In this document: in pieces, positions 1 to 8,628 of the stretch
Position numbering within the stretch: position 1 is the first letter of the stretch
Layout of the letters: every line of letters begins with the position of its first letter
Assembly (NCBI RefSeq): GCF_036409155.1
Contig: NZ_JAZGLW010000003.1
Span: forward strand, 1 to 64,000
Direction: 5' to 3'
DNA length: 64,000 bases
Source of the DNA: Mycobacterium sp. 050128
GTDB taxonomy: Bacteria > Actinomycetota > Actinomycetes > Mycobacteriales > Mycobacteriaceae
Notes under the pieces: generated by a model
Told to the model about the DNA's origin: nothing
Database searches by the model: none
The model's input: the letters and a program-made list of their open reading frames with translations, nothing else
Program-made: the position numbers and the translations under genes

Positions 1-1671
1 GGATCAACCGATTTGTTCCTCGTCGAAGGGCCTCCAGGCACCGGCAAAACTTCCTTCATCTGCGAACTCGTCAACCAATACCTGGCCTCCCGGCCCCAGG
101 ACAAGGTACTCGTGGTCAGCCAGATGCACGTCGCGATCGATAACGCGATCACCCGCCTCTTCAGATCGGGAGTCACCGAAGTCGTGAGGCTGTCAAGTAA
201 CGACGACCGCGTCGACCCCGAGGCAAGTCACCTCCTGTTGAGCAACAAGCTCCAAGCCTGGGCGCAAGCAATCGCCGAGCGCGCCGCCCAAGGAATGGCC
301 GAACTCGCGCAACGCGAGGGCGTCCAAGTTGAGCATCTGGCGCTGGCGCTGCGCGCCGAAGAAGCACTGTCCGCGCTGCGCAAGCGCGACACGGCCGCCG
401 CGCTGGTAGGCCCGCTGACCGCCGAGGACCGGTTAGACAACGATGAGCTGTCCGAAGAACGGGTGAGCCTGCTCGCTGATTATCGGCGCGCGGCCGAACG
501 CGCGGACGAGGTGTTGTCGTCGCTACAGACGATGGCCGCTGAGGTGGGGGTAGAGGTGGCCGCCAAGCCGGACGAGCTGCAGCTGGCCGGCTTGGTGACG
601 CAGCTGCTCGGTGAGCCTGACACTGAACGTCGGCGGCTGCATCAATTGGTCGCAACCCAAGGTGACTGGTTGTCGAGTCTCAACGATCCCAAGGCCGCCG
701 AACCGATGTTCCTGCCAACCCAAAGTGTCGTCGCGGGAACATGTATGGGCTTTCTCTCCAATAGCAACATCCAGGAGATGCAGTTCGATCTATGCATCAT
801 CGACGAGGCCTCGCGTGCGACGGCGGCCGAGCTGCTCGTCCCGATGACGCGGTCGAAGCGCTGGGTGATGGTCGGCGATCCCAAACAATTGCCACCGATG
901 ATGGAAGAAGTGCTCGGGCGCGAACACAATGACCTCGTCGAAACCTATGACCTCGACCGGGTGTTCTTGTCGACCTCGCTATTCGACACTCTGCTCGCTG
1001 AAGTGCCCGAGCAGTGCCATGCCAGGTTGGTGACCCAGCATCGGATGGCGGCCCCGATCGGTGAGCTCATCTCGCACACGTTCTACGGTGGCAGCCTGAT
1101 CCATGACCCTGTGGCAGTAGTGGCCGCCGAAACCATCGACGACGATGAACGCGTGGTCTGGTTCTCGACCAGCCACCGCAGCACCCGCCACGAGGAGACG
1201 CGTTTCGCGGGCGACTCCAGCCTGGCGAATACGCTTGAGGTCGAACAGGTCTGCCAGCTCGTCCACCGCCTCAACACCGGAGTCAGCCTGGGCAAGTACC
1301 ATCGCACCGACGGCGGCAAGCTTGAGATCCTCATCCTCAGCGGTTACCGGAAACAGTGCGTCGAGATCGAACGGGCCCTGCGGCGCGGCCACCGCTTGGA
1401 CAACGTCGACGTTCAGATCAAAACCGTTGATGCCGTGCAGGGCCGAGAATCGGACGTCGTGATCTTCTCGGTGACTCGAAGCAATTTGCGTGGCGAACTC
1501 GGCTTCCTTGGCGAGCCCTATGAAGGACGGATGAACGTCGCGCTGTCCAGAGCCCGCGAAATCCTGTGGATCGTAGGCGATGCCGAGTTCTGCCAAGCCC
1601 AGCCCGGCCCGCTCAAAAAGGTACTGCACCACATCAGCACCGCCGACAATGCGACGGTGCACACGCTATGA
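1..1671 (+). CDS. SF1 (Upf1/Dna2-like) helicase, 5' partial
   Basis: The reading frame is open from base 1, so the N-terminus lies outside the window; 556 codons are visible. It is a superfamily 1B DNA/RNA helicase core: Walker A GPPGTGKT near visible residue 10, a coiled-coil-like insertion (about 60-200), motif II IIDEAS, motif III GDPKQLPP, the QHRM motif, motif V VDAVQGRESD and motif VI NVALSRAR. The order matches Upf1/Dna2-type (COG1112-like) ATPases that translocate on single-stranded nucleic acid. Its TGA overlaps the ATG of the next gene in ATGA, so the two are probably translated together. The partner's PLD-like and S1 domains suggest a two-protein nucleic-acid processing or defence module. 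The biological role is inferred. Confidence 0.85.
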   Translation, partial: GSTDLFLVEGPPGTGKTSFICELVNQYLASRPQDKVLVVSQMHVAIDNAITRLFRSGVTEVVRLSSNDDRVDPEASHLLLSNKLQAWAQAIAERAAQGMAELAQREGVQVEHLALALRAEEALSALRKRDTAAALVGPLTAEDRLDNDELSEERVSLLADYRRAAERADEVLSSLQTMAAEVGVEVAAKPDELQLAGLVTQLLGEPDTERRRLHQLVATQGDWLSSLNDPKAAEPMFLPTQSVVAGTCMGFLSNSNIQEMQFDLCIIDEASRATAAELLVPMTRSKRWVMVGDPKQLPPMMEEVLGREHNDLVETYDLDRVFLSTSLFDTLLAEVPEQCHARLVTQHRMAAPIGELISHTFYGGSLIHDPVAVVAAETIDDDERVVWFSTSHRSTRHEETRFAGDSSLANTLEVEQVCQLVHRLNTGVSLGKYHRTDGGKLEILILSGYRKQCVEIERALRRGHRLDNVDVQIKTVDAVQGRESDVVIFSVTRSNLRGELGFLGEPYEGRMNVALSRAREILWIVGDAEFCQAQPGPLKKVLHHISTADNATVHTL

Positions 1672-3521
1672 GTAGAGATGTCTACGCAGACGCCGCGCGC
1701 AAGTACGCCCACACCCTGCCCGGCCACATCCTCTTGGCCGCCGAACCAGCCGCGATCCCAGCGTCTACGCTCACCCTCGACGTCCTCGTCGAACAGACCG
1801 AAGAACTTGAGGCAGCGCAGAAATACGCGCTACGGGCCATGCTCAACGGGCTCGACTCTATCGAAGACCTCCAACTGTTCCTTGGACTCGATGATCGAGA
1901 CATCCTCCGCGCGATAGCCGGCCTCCTCGACGCCGAATACATCGACTACCGGCCGCCACCCGAAGGCGCGCTGCGTCGCCTCACACTGAGGGACGCCGGC
2001 CGCGACGCCGCGCGCGACGCGCAGCTCCGCAGACCGGCCCCAGCCACAGTCCCGGTGGTCTATGACCGGCTGACCAGAACGGTCACCCCGTGGAACAAAC
2101 GGGCGCTGACCCGCACCCAAGTCGCCAAATCCAATGCGGCACGAATCCTGCTGCCGCCGGCTAGCGCCATGCCCGTCGGCCTGCACGAACTCAACGTCGA
2201 CGCCCTGACCGCTGCGCTGGACATCCGGCGCGAGCCAATCCACATCCTCGGCATCAGCGGCGTCACCGAGAACCCGGTTTACTACTACGGTGCAATCTTA
2301 CTGATCTACAAGAACTTTGACACCAACGAACTCCGGTTGGGCGTCGACGTCGATGGCACGTGGAGCGAGCCACACGCGGCCGCCCTCGAAAAGATCGGCG
2401 CCGTCGACCGTCTGCGTATCACCGCAGCCCCCGCCGACGAGGTCCACGAATCCGTCACCGACTCGGCCGACCGCCTGGGCCGAGACGAAGTCATCGCTCT
2501 GCAGACCGCCCTCGACAGCAACGAAACAGGCACTGACGGAAATCAACTCGACCGCGCACAGATCCGCTGGCTCGGAGTCTATGAGCACCCCACCTGGCTC
2601 AACGACGCCGTCTCGAACTCGCAGCACCGACTGCTGATCATCAGCCCACGGATCACCGGAAGCGTCGTCGACCAACGGTGGGTCGATCGGGTGGAGAAGC
2701 TCGCCCGAACCGCCGACGTCACCATCTTCTGGGGGCACGGCGACAACACCGATACCGACGAGACCGCCGTGGACAGGCTCCACAAAGCCGCGCGCCGTTC
2801 CACCCGCTTGGCAATCGTCAGAGTCCCCAACACCGTCGCAAAGGTCCTCGTCAGCGACGGCTACTACATCAAAACCAATTTCAACTGGCTGTCCTTCCGC
2901 GGCACCCCGTCGCGCCAGTTCCGACACGAAGAAGGCGACCTGGTCCAAAACCAGGAACTGGCCGACCACGCCTACGACAAGTACATGTCCGAGAACTGCA
3001 CACTCGCCCTGGAAGTGGTCGGAACGCTTCCGGCGAAGTACCGCATTAGCATCAAGTCGAATGCCTCCACACCGTCGGACCTGCAGCCGGCATCTCAGCC
3101 CGCACCGCTCACAGCCAGAACAGACTCACCGGCGACCATGGGATCACCCCCGGCAGACGCGACGCAAAGTCAACCGCCCACAGCACGGCGACGAGAACGA
3201 CGCAAGAAGGCGCCAGCCAGCAACCGCGAGACGGCCCGAAGACAAGCGCTCAGCAAAATCACTGTCGGAGAATCCATGTCGGGCGTCGTTAAGAACCTCG
3301 AAAACTATGGGGCGTTCGTCAGTCTCGGCGACAACCTCGACGGCCTGATCCATATCTCAAAGCTCGGACGACAGGTTCACCACCCATCGGCGGTTGTCCA
3401 ACTAGGCCAAACCGTAGTAGTCATCGTCGAAGACGTCGACATCGACCGCGAACGGGTCTCGCTGAAACTCAAGAGTGTCGACGGACGCCCCCAATCACCA
3501 CAAAAGCCACATCACGCCTAG
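1668..3521 (+). CDS. PLD-like domain protein with C-terminal S1 RNA-binding domain
   Basis: The ATG at 1668 overlaps the helicase stop; 617 aa. Residues about 50-135 look like a small winged-helix region ending in an LT..G segment. Residues about 360-470 resemble the C-terminal half of a phospholipase D-type nuclease: a segment ending VAKVLVSD followed by NFNWLSFRG mirrors the HxKxxxxD...S/N.NW pattern, but the His is replaced by Val, so activity is doubtful. A low-complexity basic linker (about 475-525) leads to an S1 domain (about 532-604, with YGAFVSL and DGLIHISKL). S1 domains bind RNA or ssDNA. Helicase plus PLD nuclease pairs occur in defence systems such as DISARM, but this S1 fusion is not one I recognise. 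The role is inferred. Confidence 0.75.
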   Translation: MSRDVYADAARKYAHTLPGHILLAAEPAAIPASTLTLDVLVEQTEELEAAQKYALRAMLNGLDSIEDLQLFLGLDDRDILRAIAGLLDAEYIDYRPPPEGALRRLTLRDAGRDAARDAQLRRPAPATVPVVYDRLTRTVTPWNKRALTRTQVAKSNAARILLPPASAMPVGLHELNVDALTAALDIRREPIHILGISGVTENPVYYYGAILLIYKNFDTNELRLGVDVDGTWSEPHAAALEKIGAVDRLRITAAPADEVHESVTDSADRLGRDEVIALQTALDSNETGTDGNQLDRAQIRWLGVYEHPTWLNDAVSNSQHRLLIISPRITGSVVDQRWVDRVEKLARTADVTIFWGHGDNTDTDETAVDRLHKAARRSTRLAIVRVPNTVAKVLVSDGYYIKTNFNWLSFRGTPSRQFRHEEGDLVQNQELADHAYDKYMSENCTLALEVVGTLPAKYRISIKSNASTPSDLQPASQPAPLTARTDSPATMGSPPADATQSQPPTARRRERRKKAPASNRETARRQALSKITVGESMSGVVKNLENYGAFVSLGDNLDGLIHISKLGRQVHHPSAVVQLGQTVVVIVEDVDIDRERVSLKLKSVDGRPQSPQKPHHA

Positions 3522-3996
3522 ACGTCAGGGGACACCGATTCGCCGTACCGCCCCCGAGAGCTTCTAGTCAAAGGTTTTGGGGTGCAATGCCGGTGAGAAA
3601 TCCGAGCGACTTAACCCCGCTTTCCTGCAGGGCAGTATGACAACGCGGGCTGTTGGTTGTGGTGGTAGGGGTCGTTGGCCGGCGACCACCACGCAGCATC
3701 CAGGCAAGTGGAGTCGTCAAGCCGCGCCCGAGCCATCGGAAATTTCATGGATAATGTAGATTATCTATCGCGCTAGCATGAAACCTACTGTTGGGCAGCA
3801 TTTCTGACGTGATCGACAGAACCGCGCCGCTGGCTCGGGCACGAAATGCGTTGGCGCGGGCCAAGCGACCGATCAAGATCTGTACAAGGCGGCTGCCATT
3901 TCGATGAAACTTTTCACGCAGCAGGGTCTGCACTGTTCCCGCAACTGAACCAAAGAGGAGGCAGCCTGGCGATACCTAATCGGCTATCGTCGTGTT
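3522..3996. other. Intergenic stretch, no convincing gene
   Basis: About 475 bases after the helicase/S1 operon. Short open stretches exist, including one of about 33 codons from 3810, but none has a clear start, ribosome site or recognisable domain. The composition is patchier than in the flanking genes, and the stretch leads into a series of broken genes. It probably holds decayed coding DNA. Confidence 0.4.
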
Positions 3997-4351
3997 GTGG
4001 CGGTTATCGGGCCGACGACCAGTGGCTATGTGGAGCGGTTAGCGGGAAACATTCTGCGCAATAGCGCGGGCACGCGTCAGCCTGTCGCAGCGGGAGCTTG
4101 CCAAGGCCGCGCATGTGCCGCAATCGACCATCGCAAGGATTGAGTCGGGGACCCGGCAGCCGTCACTTCCACTGCTCGCCCGGATCCTGGCCGCAGTTGA
4201 TCTGGAGTTGCGAATCAACGTCGCTGACTACGACGCGCACGACGACATCCTCGACGGCGACGTCGCGCGGCTGTCGGCATTACAGCGTCAGCGCCGGCGC
4301 CAAGTACAGGACGAATTCGCAGCGCACTTGCGCGAGACGCACCGCTCGTGA
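3997..4351 (+). pseudogene. Frameshifted XRE-family HTH regulator or antitoxin
   Basis: A GTG at 3997 opens a frame reading VAVIGPTTSGYVERLAGNIL. Near 4062 the reading must shift by one base to continue as ARARVSLSQRELAKAAHVPQ and then through STIARIESG to the TGA at 4349-4351. The second part is a classic Cro/C1-type helix-turn-helix (SQRELAKAAHVPQSTIARIE) followed by a helical tail. Read with one extra base removed, it gives a protein of about 117 aa like XRE antitoxins and regulators. It is either a real frameshift or a sequencing error. A shorter product could still start at the GTG at 4115, but that would lack the first DNA-binding helix. Confidence 0.6.
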
Positions 4352-4488
4352 CCGCGGCGATCACTTCTGTCCAAGACGCATCATCTGCGTGCTTGACCGT
4401 TACCACGTCGAATAAATTGTCTTTGGCAGGCGTTCGCGATCGCATCACGGTCTCGGCTGGGCAGTGACACCAAACCGTGTAGAGCCTC

Positions 4489-4641
4489 ATGGAGCAGGCG
4501 ATGGACGAACGCGACCGCCGCCAGCGCCTGGCTGCCGTCTGGGCAGCAATGAGTAATGCCGATGAGGAGACGCTGCGGAACTGGCGAGCTGACACCAAAA
4601 CTTGGGAGGCCCTCGACGATGATCTTGATGGCTACGCGTAG
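4489..4641 (+). CDS. Small antitoxin-like protein (50 aa)
   Basis: The ATG at 4489 gives a charged helical peptide (MEQAMDERDRRQRLAAVWAA onward, ending DDDLDGYA) that stops with TAG at 4639-4641. It immediately precedes, and overlaps by one base, the start of a MazF-like toxin remnant. Size, acidic tail and position fit a MazE-type antitoxin. I see no domain that proves this; the assignment rests on context. The toxin is broken, so any antitoxin role here would be solitary. Confidence 0.5.
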   Translation: MEQAMDERDRRQRLAAVWAAMSNADEETLRNWRADTKTWEALDDDLDGYA

Positions 4642-4822
4642 TGACCGATCGGATCGCGCCTGGATCCGTCGTGGGGGTCAACCTCGACCCCACCGTGGGT
4701 CGTGAGCAGGCCGGCCGTCGTCGCCTCGGCTGGGTAGTCGCGGGCGGTCGCGATCCTCGTTCCTGCAACGACGACCCGCCGCGGTTGGCCGCAGCACGTG
4801 GAGCTGACAGGGTCAGCTCTTG
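4641..4822 (+). pseudogene. Broken MazF/PemK-type toxin
   Basis: A GTG at 4641 opens GSVVGVNLDPTVGREQAG, the N-terminal signature of MazF/PemK endoribonucleases. About 35 codons in, the frame must change: a neighbouring frame carries AVVASAG, then an in-frame TAG, then VPATTTRRGWPQHVELTG, which matches the MazF core strand and the conserved GWP.HV.L region. The gene therefore carries a deletion-type frameshift and a nonsense codon and cannot make a normal toxin. The toxin-like frame runs into the following repeat, so the 3' end was also lost or replaced. Confidence 0.65.
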
Positions 4823-5001
4823 AGCTCGTCTTTTATTCGTCGTTTATGGTCGAGAAAGCACGAGAATCAACGGCAATCATCGGCGTCTAATGCGGAATGT
4901 AATCCTTTGGCCGACAGGCAGATACGGGCGTCATCAGAATGCAATTGGCGCCGTGGGGCGCTAATCCGTTGGTCGCGGGTTCGAGCCCCGCCCGCCCCAC
5001 C
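4823..5001 (+). repeat. tRNA-3'-end-like repeat, copy 1
   Basis: About 180 bases shared, in the same orientation, with 33246-33423 and in part with 42480-42608. The 3' end (4958-5001) looks like the distal part of a tRNA: a TAATCCG stretch, a 5-bp T stem with a TTCGAGC loop (GCGGG/CCCGC) and a CCGCCCC acceptor strand followed by ACC. No matching GGGGCGG 5' acceptor strand lies about 75 bases upstream, so it is not an intact tRNA. It is best read as a degenerate tRNA or attachment-site scar of an integrative element. The upstream half also keeps a similar reading frame in copies 1 and 2 (SSFMVEKARES versus SSFMAEKVWES). Confidence 0.6.
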
Positions 5002-5051
5002 GATTGTATGTATGACCTCGGTTGATGCTTGACATTTTGTCTTCGGGTGAG

Positions 5052-5304
5052 GCCTGACAGTGTTTCGGCTGATGGTTGACAGTTACTTCGGCTGATCCTT
5101 GACACTCCCGAGATGAGGGAGTTGAGCGTGGCCGAGCAGCGGCATGCTGCGGTGTTGGCGGTGATTGCTGATGGGTTGTCGGTGTCGCAGGTTGCCGAGA
5201 AGGTGGGGGTGTCGCGCCAGACGCTGCACTCCTGGTTGGCCCGGTATGAGGCCGAAGGTCTGGATGGGTTGGTGGATCGGTCGCATCGGCCGGTGAGCGG
5301 TGGT
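5052..5304 (+). mobile_element. IS481-family remnant: left end and truncated transposase
   Basis: The ATG at 5113 begins MRELSVAEQRHAAVLAVIAD and continues through VSQVAEKVGVSRQTLHSWLA and GLDGLVDRSHRPVSGG, the N-terminal helix-turn-helix of IS481-family transposases. Homology ends near 5304; the DDE catalytic domain is missing. Upstream (5030-5105) lie several imperfect copies of a TTCGGCTGAT..TTGACA unit, typical of a transposase-binding terminal region. Bases 5052-5118 match 35090-35156 at 64 of 67 positions. The element is inactive. Confidence 0.7.
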
Positions 5305-5499
5305 CGCTCCTCCTTGCACGCTTTGTCGGTAATACTCAAAGTCAAGTTGGTCAGCTGAACCGCAAGGGAGACGAATGTCCTGGAAAGCTTCCTTAATCGG
5401 TGTCGTCAGGCTTTGGCCGCCTTCGGGTACGCCGCAATCCCGCGGTATCGCGTTCTTCATCAGAGTCCTAGGAAAAGGCAGAGTTGTCTCGAACTGTCA

Positions 5500-6063
5500 C
5501 CGCGTACGCTCGACGGCCGCCGAATTCCCCCACGACCTCGCCTTCGTCGGCGACCTAAGCGTGGCGGCCGACAGCGAAGACGTGCCGCCGGTTGGAAGGC
5601 CGGTCGAACACCGAGGGTCGGAGCTTCGCGTCTGCCTGGACCTCCTGCCGTGAAAGCCAAAGACTTCGCTTCGCGAATCGACGACCTGCGCACCGAGCTG
5701 ACCAAGCTGACCAAGGAGCGGCCGAGCCTAGTTCAGGACGACTACGAGGAGCGCGTTGCGTCATGGGAGGGCAAGCTATCGGAGGCGTGGGAGCACTGCA
5801 TCACCGGCGATATCCTCAACCAGCTCTTCGATCGAGGTGGGGCGGATGTGCTGATGGAGAAGTTCCGCGTGCTCGCCCCGGTGAGCGAGGTCGACGATCA
5901 GGACCTGCAAGACCGTTACGAAACGACATCGGAGTGGGCTCGGCGCCAAGATAAGGCGGAGAAAACCAACTGCTTGGCACCCGAGCCGGCCGACCTCGAA
6001 AGCGAACTTAACCGGCTGGTCGAGTGGCAGAAGCGAATTGAGAAGTACCGCAACAGCAGTTGA
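5500..6063 (+). pseudogene. 3' remnant of an unidentified, possibly ATPase-type gene
   Basis: From about 5650 to the TGA at 6061-6063 one frame encodes a coherent acidic, helical C-terminus (VKAKDFASRIDDLRTELTKL onward; ITGDILNQLFDRGG; ESELNRLVEWQKRIEKYR). Just upstream, bases about 5530-5650 are protein-like in a different frame (FVGDLSVAADSEDVPP, HRGSELRVCLDLLP), so at least one frameshift separates the two. The pattern recalls the C-terminal regions of AAA-type ATPases in defence loci, but I cannot name the family. No start codon with a ribosome site precedes it. Confidence 0.4.
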
Positions 6064-6092
6064 GTCGAGTACTCGCGTATGGACAGGTCGAC

Positions 6093-6263
6093 ATGATGCG
6101 GGGCCGAGGTTGCGCAGGTGGATGCCCGATCGGAAGCTTTTTTGCCGTCGAGCTCTCCGAATCCGATCCGCTAGCACGCACCCAATTGGCGCGGTCCTTC
6201 GCCTTGTGGGAAATCATGATTCGCGACGGACTGACCGTGATCCGCACTCGGCGAGTTGCGTGA
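6093..6263 (+). pseudogene. C-terminal fragment of a TetR-family regulator
   Basis: The frame encodes GCPIGSFFAVELSESDPLAR followed by TQLARSFALWEIMIRDGL. This resembles the ligand-binding domain of TetR regulators, where a GCP.GSL segment is followed by a helix with an F..W pair. The N-terminal DNA-binding half is absent. It lies between other gene remnants and the first gene of the isonitrile locus, so it is probably debris from the same rearrangement. Confidence 0.5.
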
Positions 6264-6577
6264 CGGCATCGATGCCGACCGCCTGGCACGAGTTACTGCG
6301 ATGGGTGCACCTAGGCCTCGGCGGAATGGCTGATCAACGCATGAAGGTTCGATGAGACACTTTCGCGCAGTGGCTAATTCGGTGGTATATCTATCGCCGA
6401 ACAAGCTGATTATGAATACCTGCGCTCCGTCTCGCCTTGATACATCTGTTGTAGTGAATCGCGCCAACCGCGCGGGTCGAGGCACGTCGATAAGCTCGGG
6501 TGACCTTTTTCGTTCTCTGTTCGAAACTCGCCGCCGCGATGCCCGCCCTGGTACCTCGGCGAGGGAGGATCTTAAGC
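6264..6577. promoter_or_regulatory. Intergenic leader before the DJ-1/PfpI gene
   Basis: About 310 bases with no supportable gene. It is more AT-rich than its surroundings around 6360-6450. It ends in a good ribosome site, GGGAGG, about 10 bases before the ATG at 6578. I found no copy here of the GGGAAC-N17-CGACTA promoter seen elsewhere in the locus. Confidence 0.35.
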
Positions 6578-7168
6578 ATGACCAAGAACATCGGAATCGT
6601 GCTGTTCGACGGTGTGGAAGAGCTGGACGTGGTCGGCCCATGGGAAGTCTGGTCGTCGTGGGCCCACCACTTTCCCGGTGACGGGTACACGGTCTCGTGT
6701 TTCTCGCCTTCCGGTGGCTTGGTGAGCTGCGCCAAAGGCTTGGTGTTGCAAGCTCACCATTCCTTCGACGACGCGCCGAAGTTTGACGTGCTGTTGCATC
6801 CTGGTGGCCAAGGCGTGCGCCCACTCGCGTACGACGACGTCTGGCTGGATTGGGTTCGGCGGCAACGCGCCGCCGTGCCGCTGATGACCAGCGTGTGCAC
6901 GGGATCCCTGGTGTACGCCGCCGCCGGACTGCTCTCACACCGTCCCGCCACCACCCATTGGAACTCACTGGACTTGCTGACCACGCTGGATCCGACGATC
7001 GATGTCCGGCGCGAGGAGCGCTTCATTGACGATGGTGACATCGTCACTTCCTCGGGGGTGTCCGCGGGAATCGATATGGCTTTGTACCTTGTCGGCCGGC
7101 TCGCCGGGGCCGAGCGTGCCCGCGAGGTCCGCCGCTACATTCAGTACGACCCCGCACCACCGCTCTAG
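6578..7168 (+). CDS. DJ-1/PfpI protein resembling isonitrile hydratase
   Basis: The ATG at 6578 follows GGGAGG; 196 aa. It is a single-domain DJ-1/PfpI fold. The elements correspond to those of Pseudomonas putida isonitrile hydratase (InhA), which hydrates isonitriles to N-formamides through an Asp near residue 17 and a Cys-Thr pair: here ELDVVGP places Asp17, TSVCTGSL gives Cys107-Thr108, then ATTHW, SGVSAGIDMAL and a C-terminal QYDPAPP. It sits at the edge of an isonitrile lipopeptide locus and overlaps the stop of the convergent acyltransferase gene by CTAG. A role in detoxifying or recycling the isonitrile, or in self-protection, is inferred from family and context. DJ-1 proteins have many functions, so the substrate is unproven. 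Confidence 0.7.
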   Translation: MTKNIGIVLFDGVEELDVVGPWEVWSSWAHHFPGDGYTVSCFSPSGGLVSCAKGLVLQAHHSFDDAPKFDVLLHPGGQGVRPLAYDDVWLDWVRRQRAAVPLMTSVCTGSLVYAAAGLLSHRPATTHWNSLDLLTTLDPTIDVRREERFIDDGDIVTSSGVSAGIDMALYLVGRLAGAERAREVRRYIQYDPAPPL

Positions 7169-8532
7169 TACTCGATCGCGGCCCGCAGGCCGAAGTCATC
7201 CAGCGCCGCACACACCACCTGCGCGAGTGCCGCTTTCGTGTTCGTCCTTCCAGGTTCCCACGACGCGACACTGAACCACACCTTGTCGCGAAGCGATGCC
7301 GCCGACACCAGCAGATGCCCTCCTAGCCGCTCCAAGATCGCTGGCGTGATCCCGGCTTCACCCCCGCGCATAGCGAAGAAGTCCGCGTCGGTGCCATCGG
7401 GCCGGTTCGCCTCGGACGGCATCTCGCCGATATTGGTGCAGCCCACGCGTTTACCCAAATTGAACGCCCACTTCTCTATACGGCGAACAACCATCTTGGG
7501 GGTGAATGGAATCAACGCCAATGGCGCTTCTAAGGCATCGCCTGTTTCCGCAAGTTCGATGAACGCCTGTTTTAGGGCCCCGCGAAGCTCGGCAAGGTTC
7601 TGCGTCACCTCATTCGCGTTCGCCCGCACGGCAACCCCTGAGTGCGGATTGGCTCGCGTGTCGCCATCGGCGTGGTTGCTTACCGGCACCGACAGCACGA
7701 CGCTTCGGTCGTGGTCGGTCCGGCCGAGTCGATAGCCGAGCCGAGTGGAGAATCCAGCAAACAACACATTGCGTGTCCCGCCCAGCGCACTGGCGCGCTC
7801 ATCCCAGTCTCGCGCGTCGACGCAGCCGTAGACCCTCGGCACCACCAGTCGCTGCACTCGCGCCGCCGACGATGACGTTGCTGCAGACCTGGCCGAGGGC
7901 GGTGATACCGGCCTGGCCGAGGACGACAGGTTTTCCGGCTGTGCGCGGTTAACGCGCACAGCCGCCGCAATGGCCGCCGGTACCTTCAAGGCCGAGCGGA
8001 CAGTAACCGCGACGTCCTGCCTGAGCGCTTGTCGGCGACTGCGTGAACCCGGCGGCGGATATCCGAAGTCGCGATGGGTGCCGTTGACGGCATCCGCGAT
8101 CGCCAGGATTCCGGCCTTGGAGTCACCCGTGGTGTGCGAAACGGCCAGCGACACCGCGGCACCGCCACCGATGAGAGGTTGAACCCCGAAGTGCCAGGGC
8201 GGCCCCAATTCGGGATCGATCGCGACGAAGGACCGCTCGTCGACCCAGTCCCAGACTTCGTCGCGGCGCCGCTGCGCGACGGCGATATCGAGGTCGGCGG
8301 ATCCGTTGTGCGACACCCATCGATGCCTGCCAAAGGGCAACGGCGAGCGTTCTATTAGGCGATTCACCAGCGTGTGCTGGAGGTTGCGCTGGAACCTGCG
8401 CAAGCCCTCGAGATTGACACCGTTCTCGTAGATCCAGATGTACTGGATGACGTGTCCTCTGCCCAGCCCACGCATTGTCAAAAACCAGTTCTGGTCCATG
8501 TACGTCAGCGTGTTGTCGATGGGGGTGCTCAT
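7165..8532 (-). CDS. HxxxD-type acyltransferase (condensation/WS-DGAT/PapA superfamily)
   Basis: The ATG at 8532 (MSTPIDNTLTYMDQNWFLTM) follows an AAGGG ribosome site; 455 aa. The CoA-dependent acyltransferase fold is shown by SLAVSHTTGDSKAG near residue 145, an HxxxD active-site motif with His as general base, and by a second-half DFGLRA-type C-terminus. A low-complexity Ser/Ala/Pro linker lies near residues 235-260. Related mycobacterial proteins (WS/DGAT, PapA) transfer acyl groups from CoA or carrier proteins to alcohols or amines. It is divergent from the second oxygenase operon, so it may add an acyl group to, or condense, the lipopeptide. A longer upstream frame exists to 8628 but lacks a better start. 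Confidence 0.65.
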   Translation of the reverse strand: MSTPIDNTLTYMDQNWFLTMRGLGRGHVIQYIWIYENGVNLEGLRRFQRNLQHTLVNRLIERSPLPFGRHRWVSHNGSADLDIAVAQRRRDEVWDWVDERSFVAIDPELGPPWHFGVQPLIGGGAAVSLAVSHTTGDSKAGILAIADAVNGTHRDFGYPPPGSRSRRQALRQDVAVTVRSALKVPAAIAAAVRVNRAQPENLSSSARPVSPPSARSAATSSSAARVQRLVVPRVYGCVDARDWDERASALGGTRNVLFAGFSTRLGYRLGRTDHDRSVVLSVPVSNHADGDTRANPHSGVAVRANANEVTQNLAELRGALKQAFIELAETGDALEAPLALIPFTPKMVVRRIEKWAFNLGKRVGCTNIGEMPSEANRPDGTDADFFAMRGGEAGITPAILERLGGHLLVSAASLRDKVWFSVASWEPGRTNTKAALAQVVCAALDDFGLRAAIEY

Positions 8533-8628
8533 ATGGGCCCTTCTTCGGAGCAGATCCAGCGCCACAAGAGGCAGCCGGTGCGGGCTGGGCGCGGCCCTCA
8601 ATGTACATACCGTCGCCGGCTTTCTCAT

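Noticed and set aside
979-1662. Long open frame antisense to the helicase
   Set aside because: It mirrors the coding strand in GC-rich DNA, lacks a ribosome site and any domain; the helicase motifs on the plus strand are decisive.
4958-5001. Intact tRNA gene
   Set aside because: T arm and 3' acceptor strand are present but no matching 5' acceptor strand, D arm or full anticodon stem lies at the right distance; the same holds for the other two copies.
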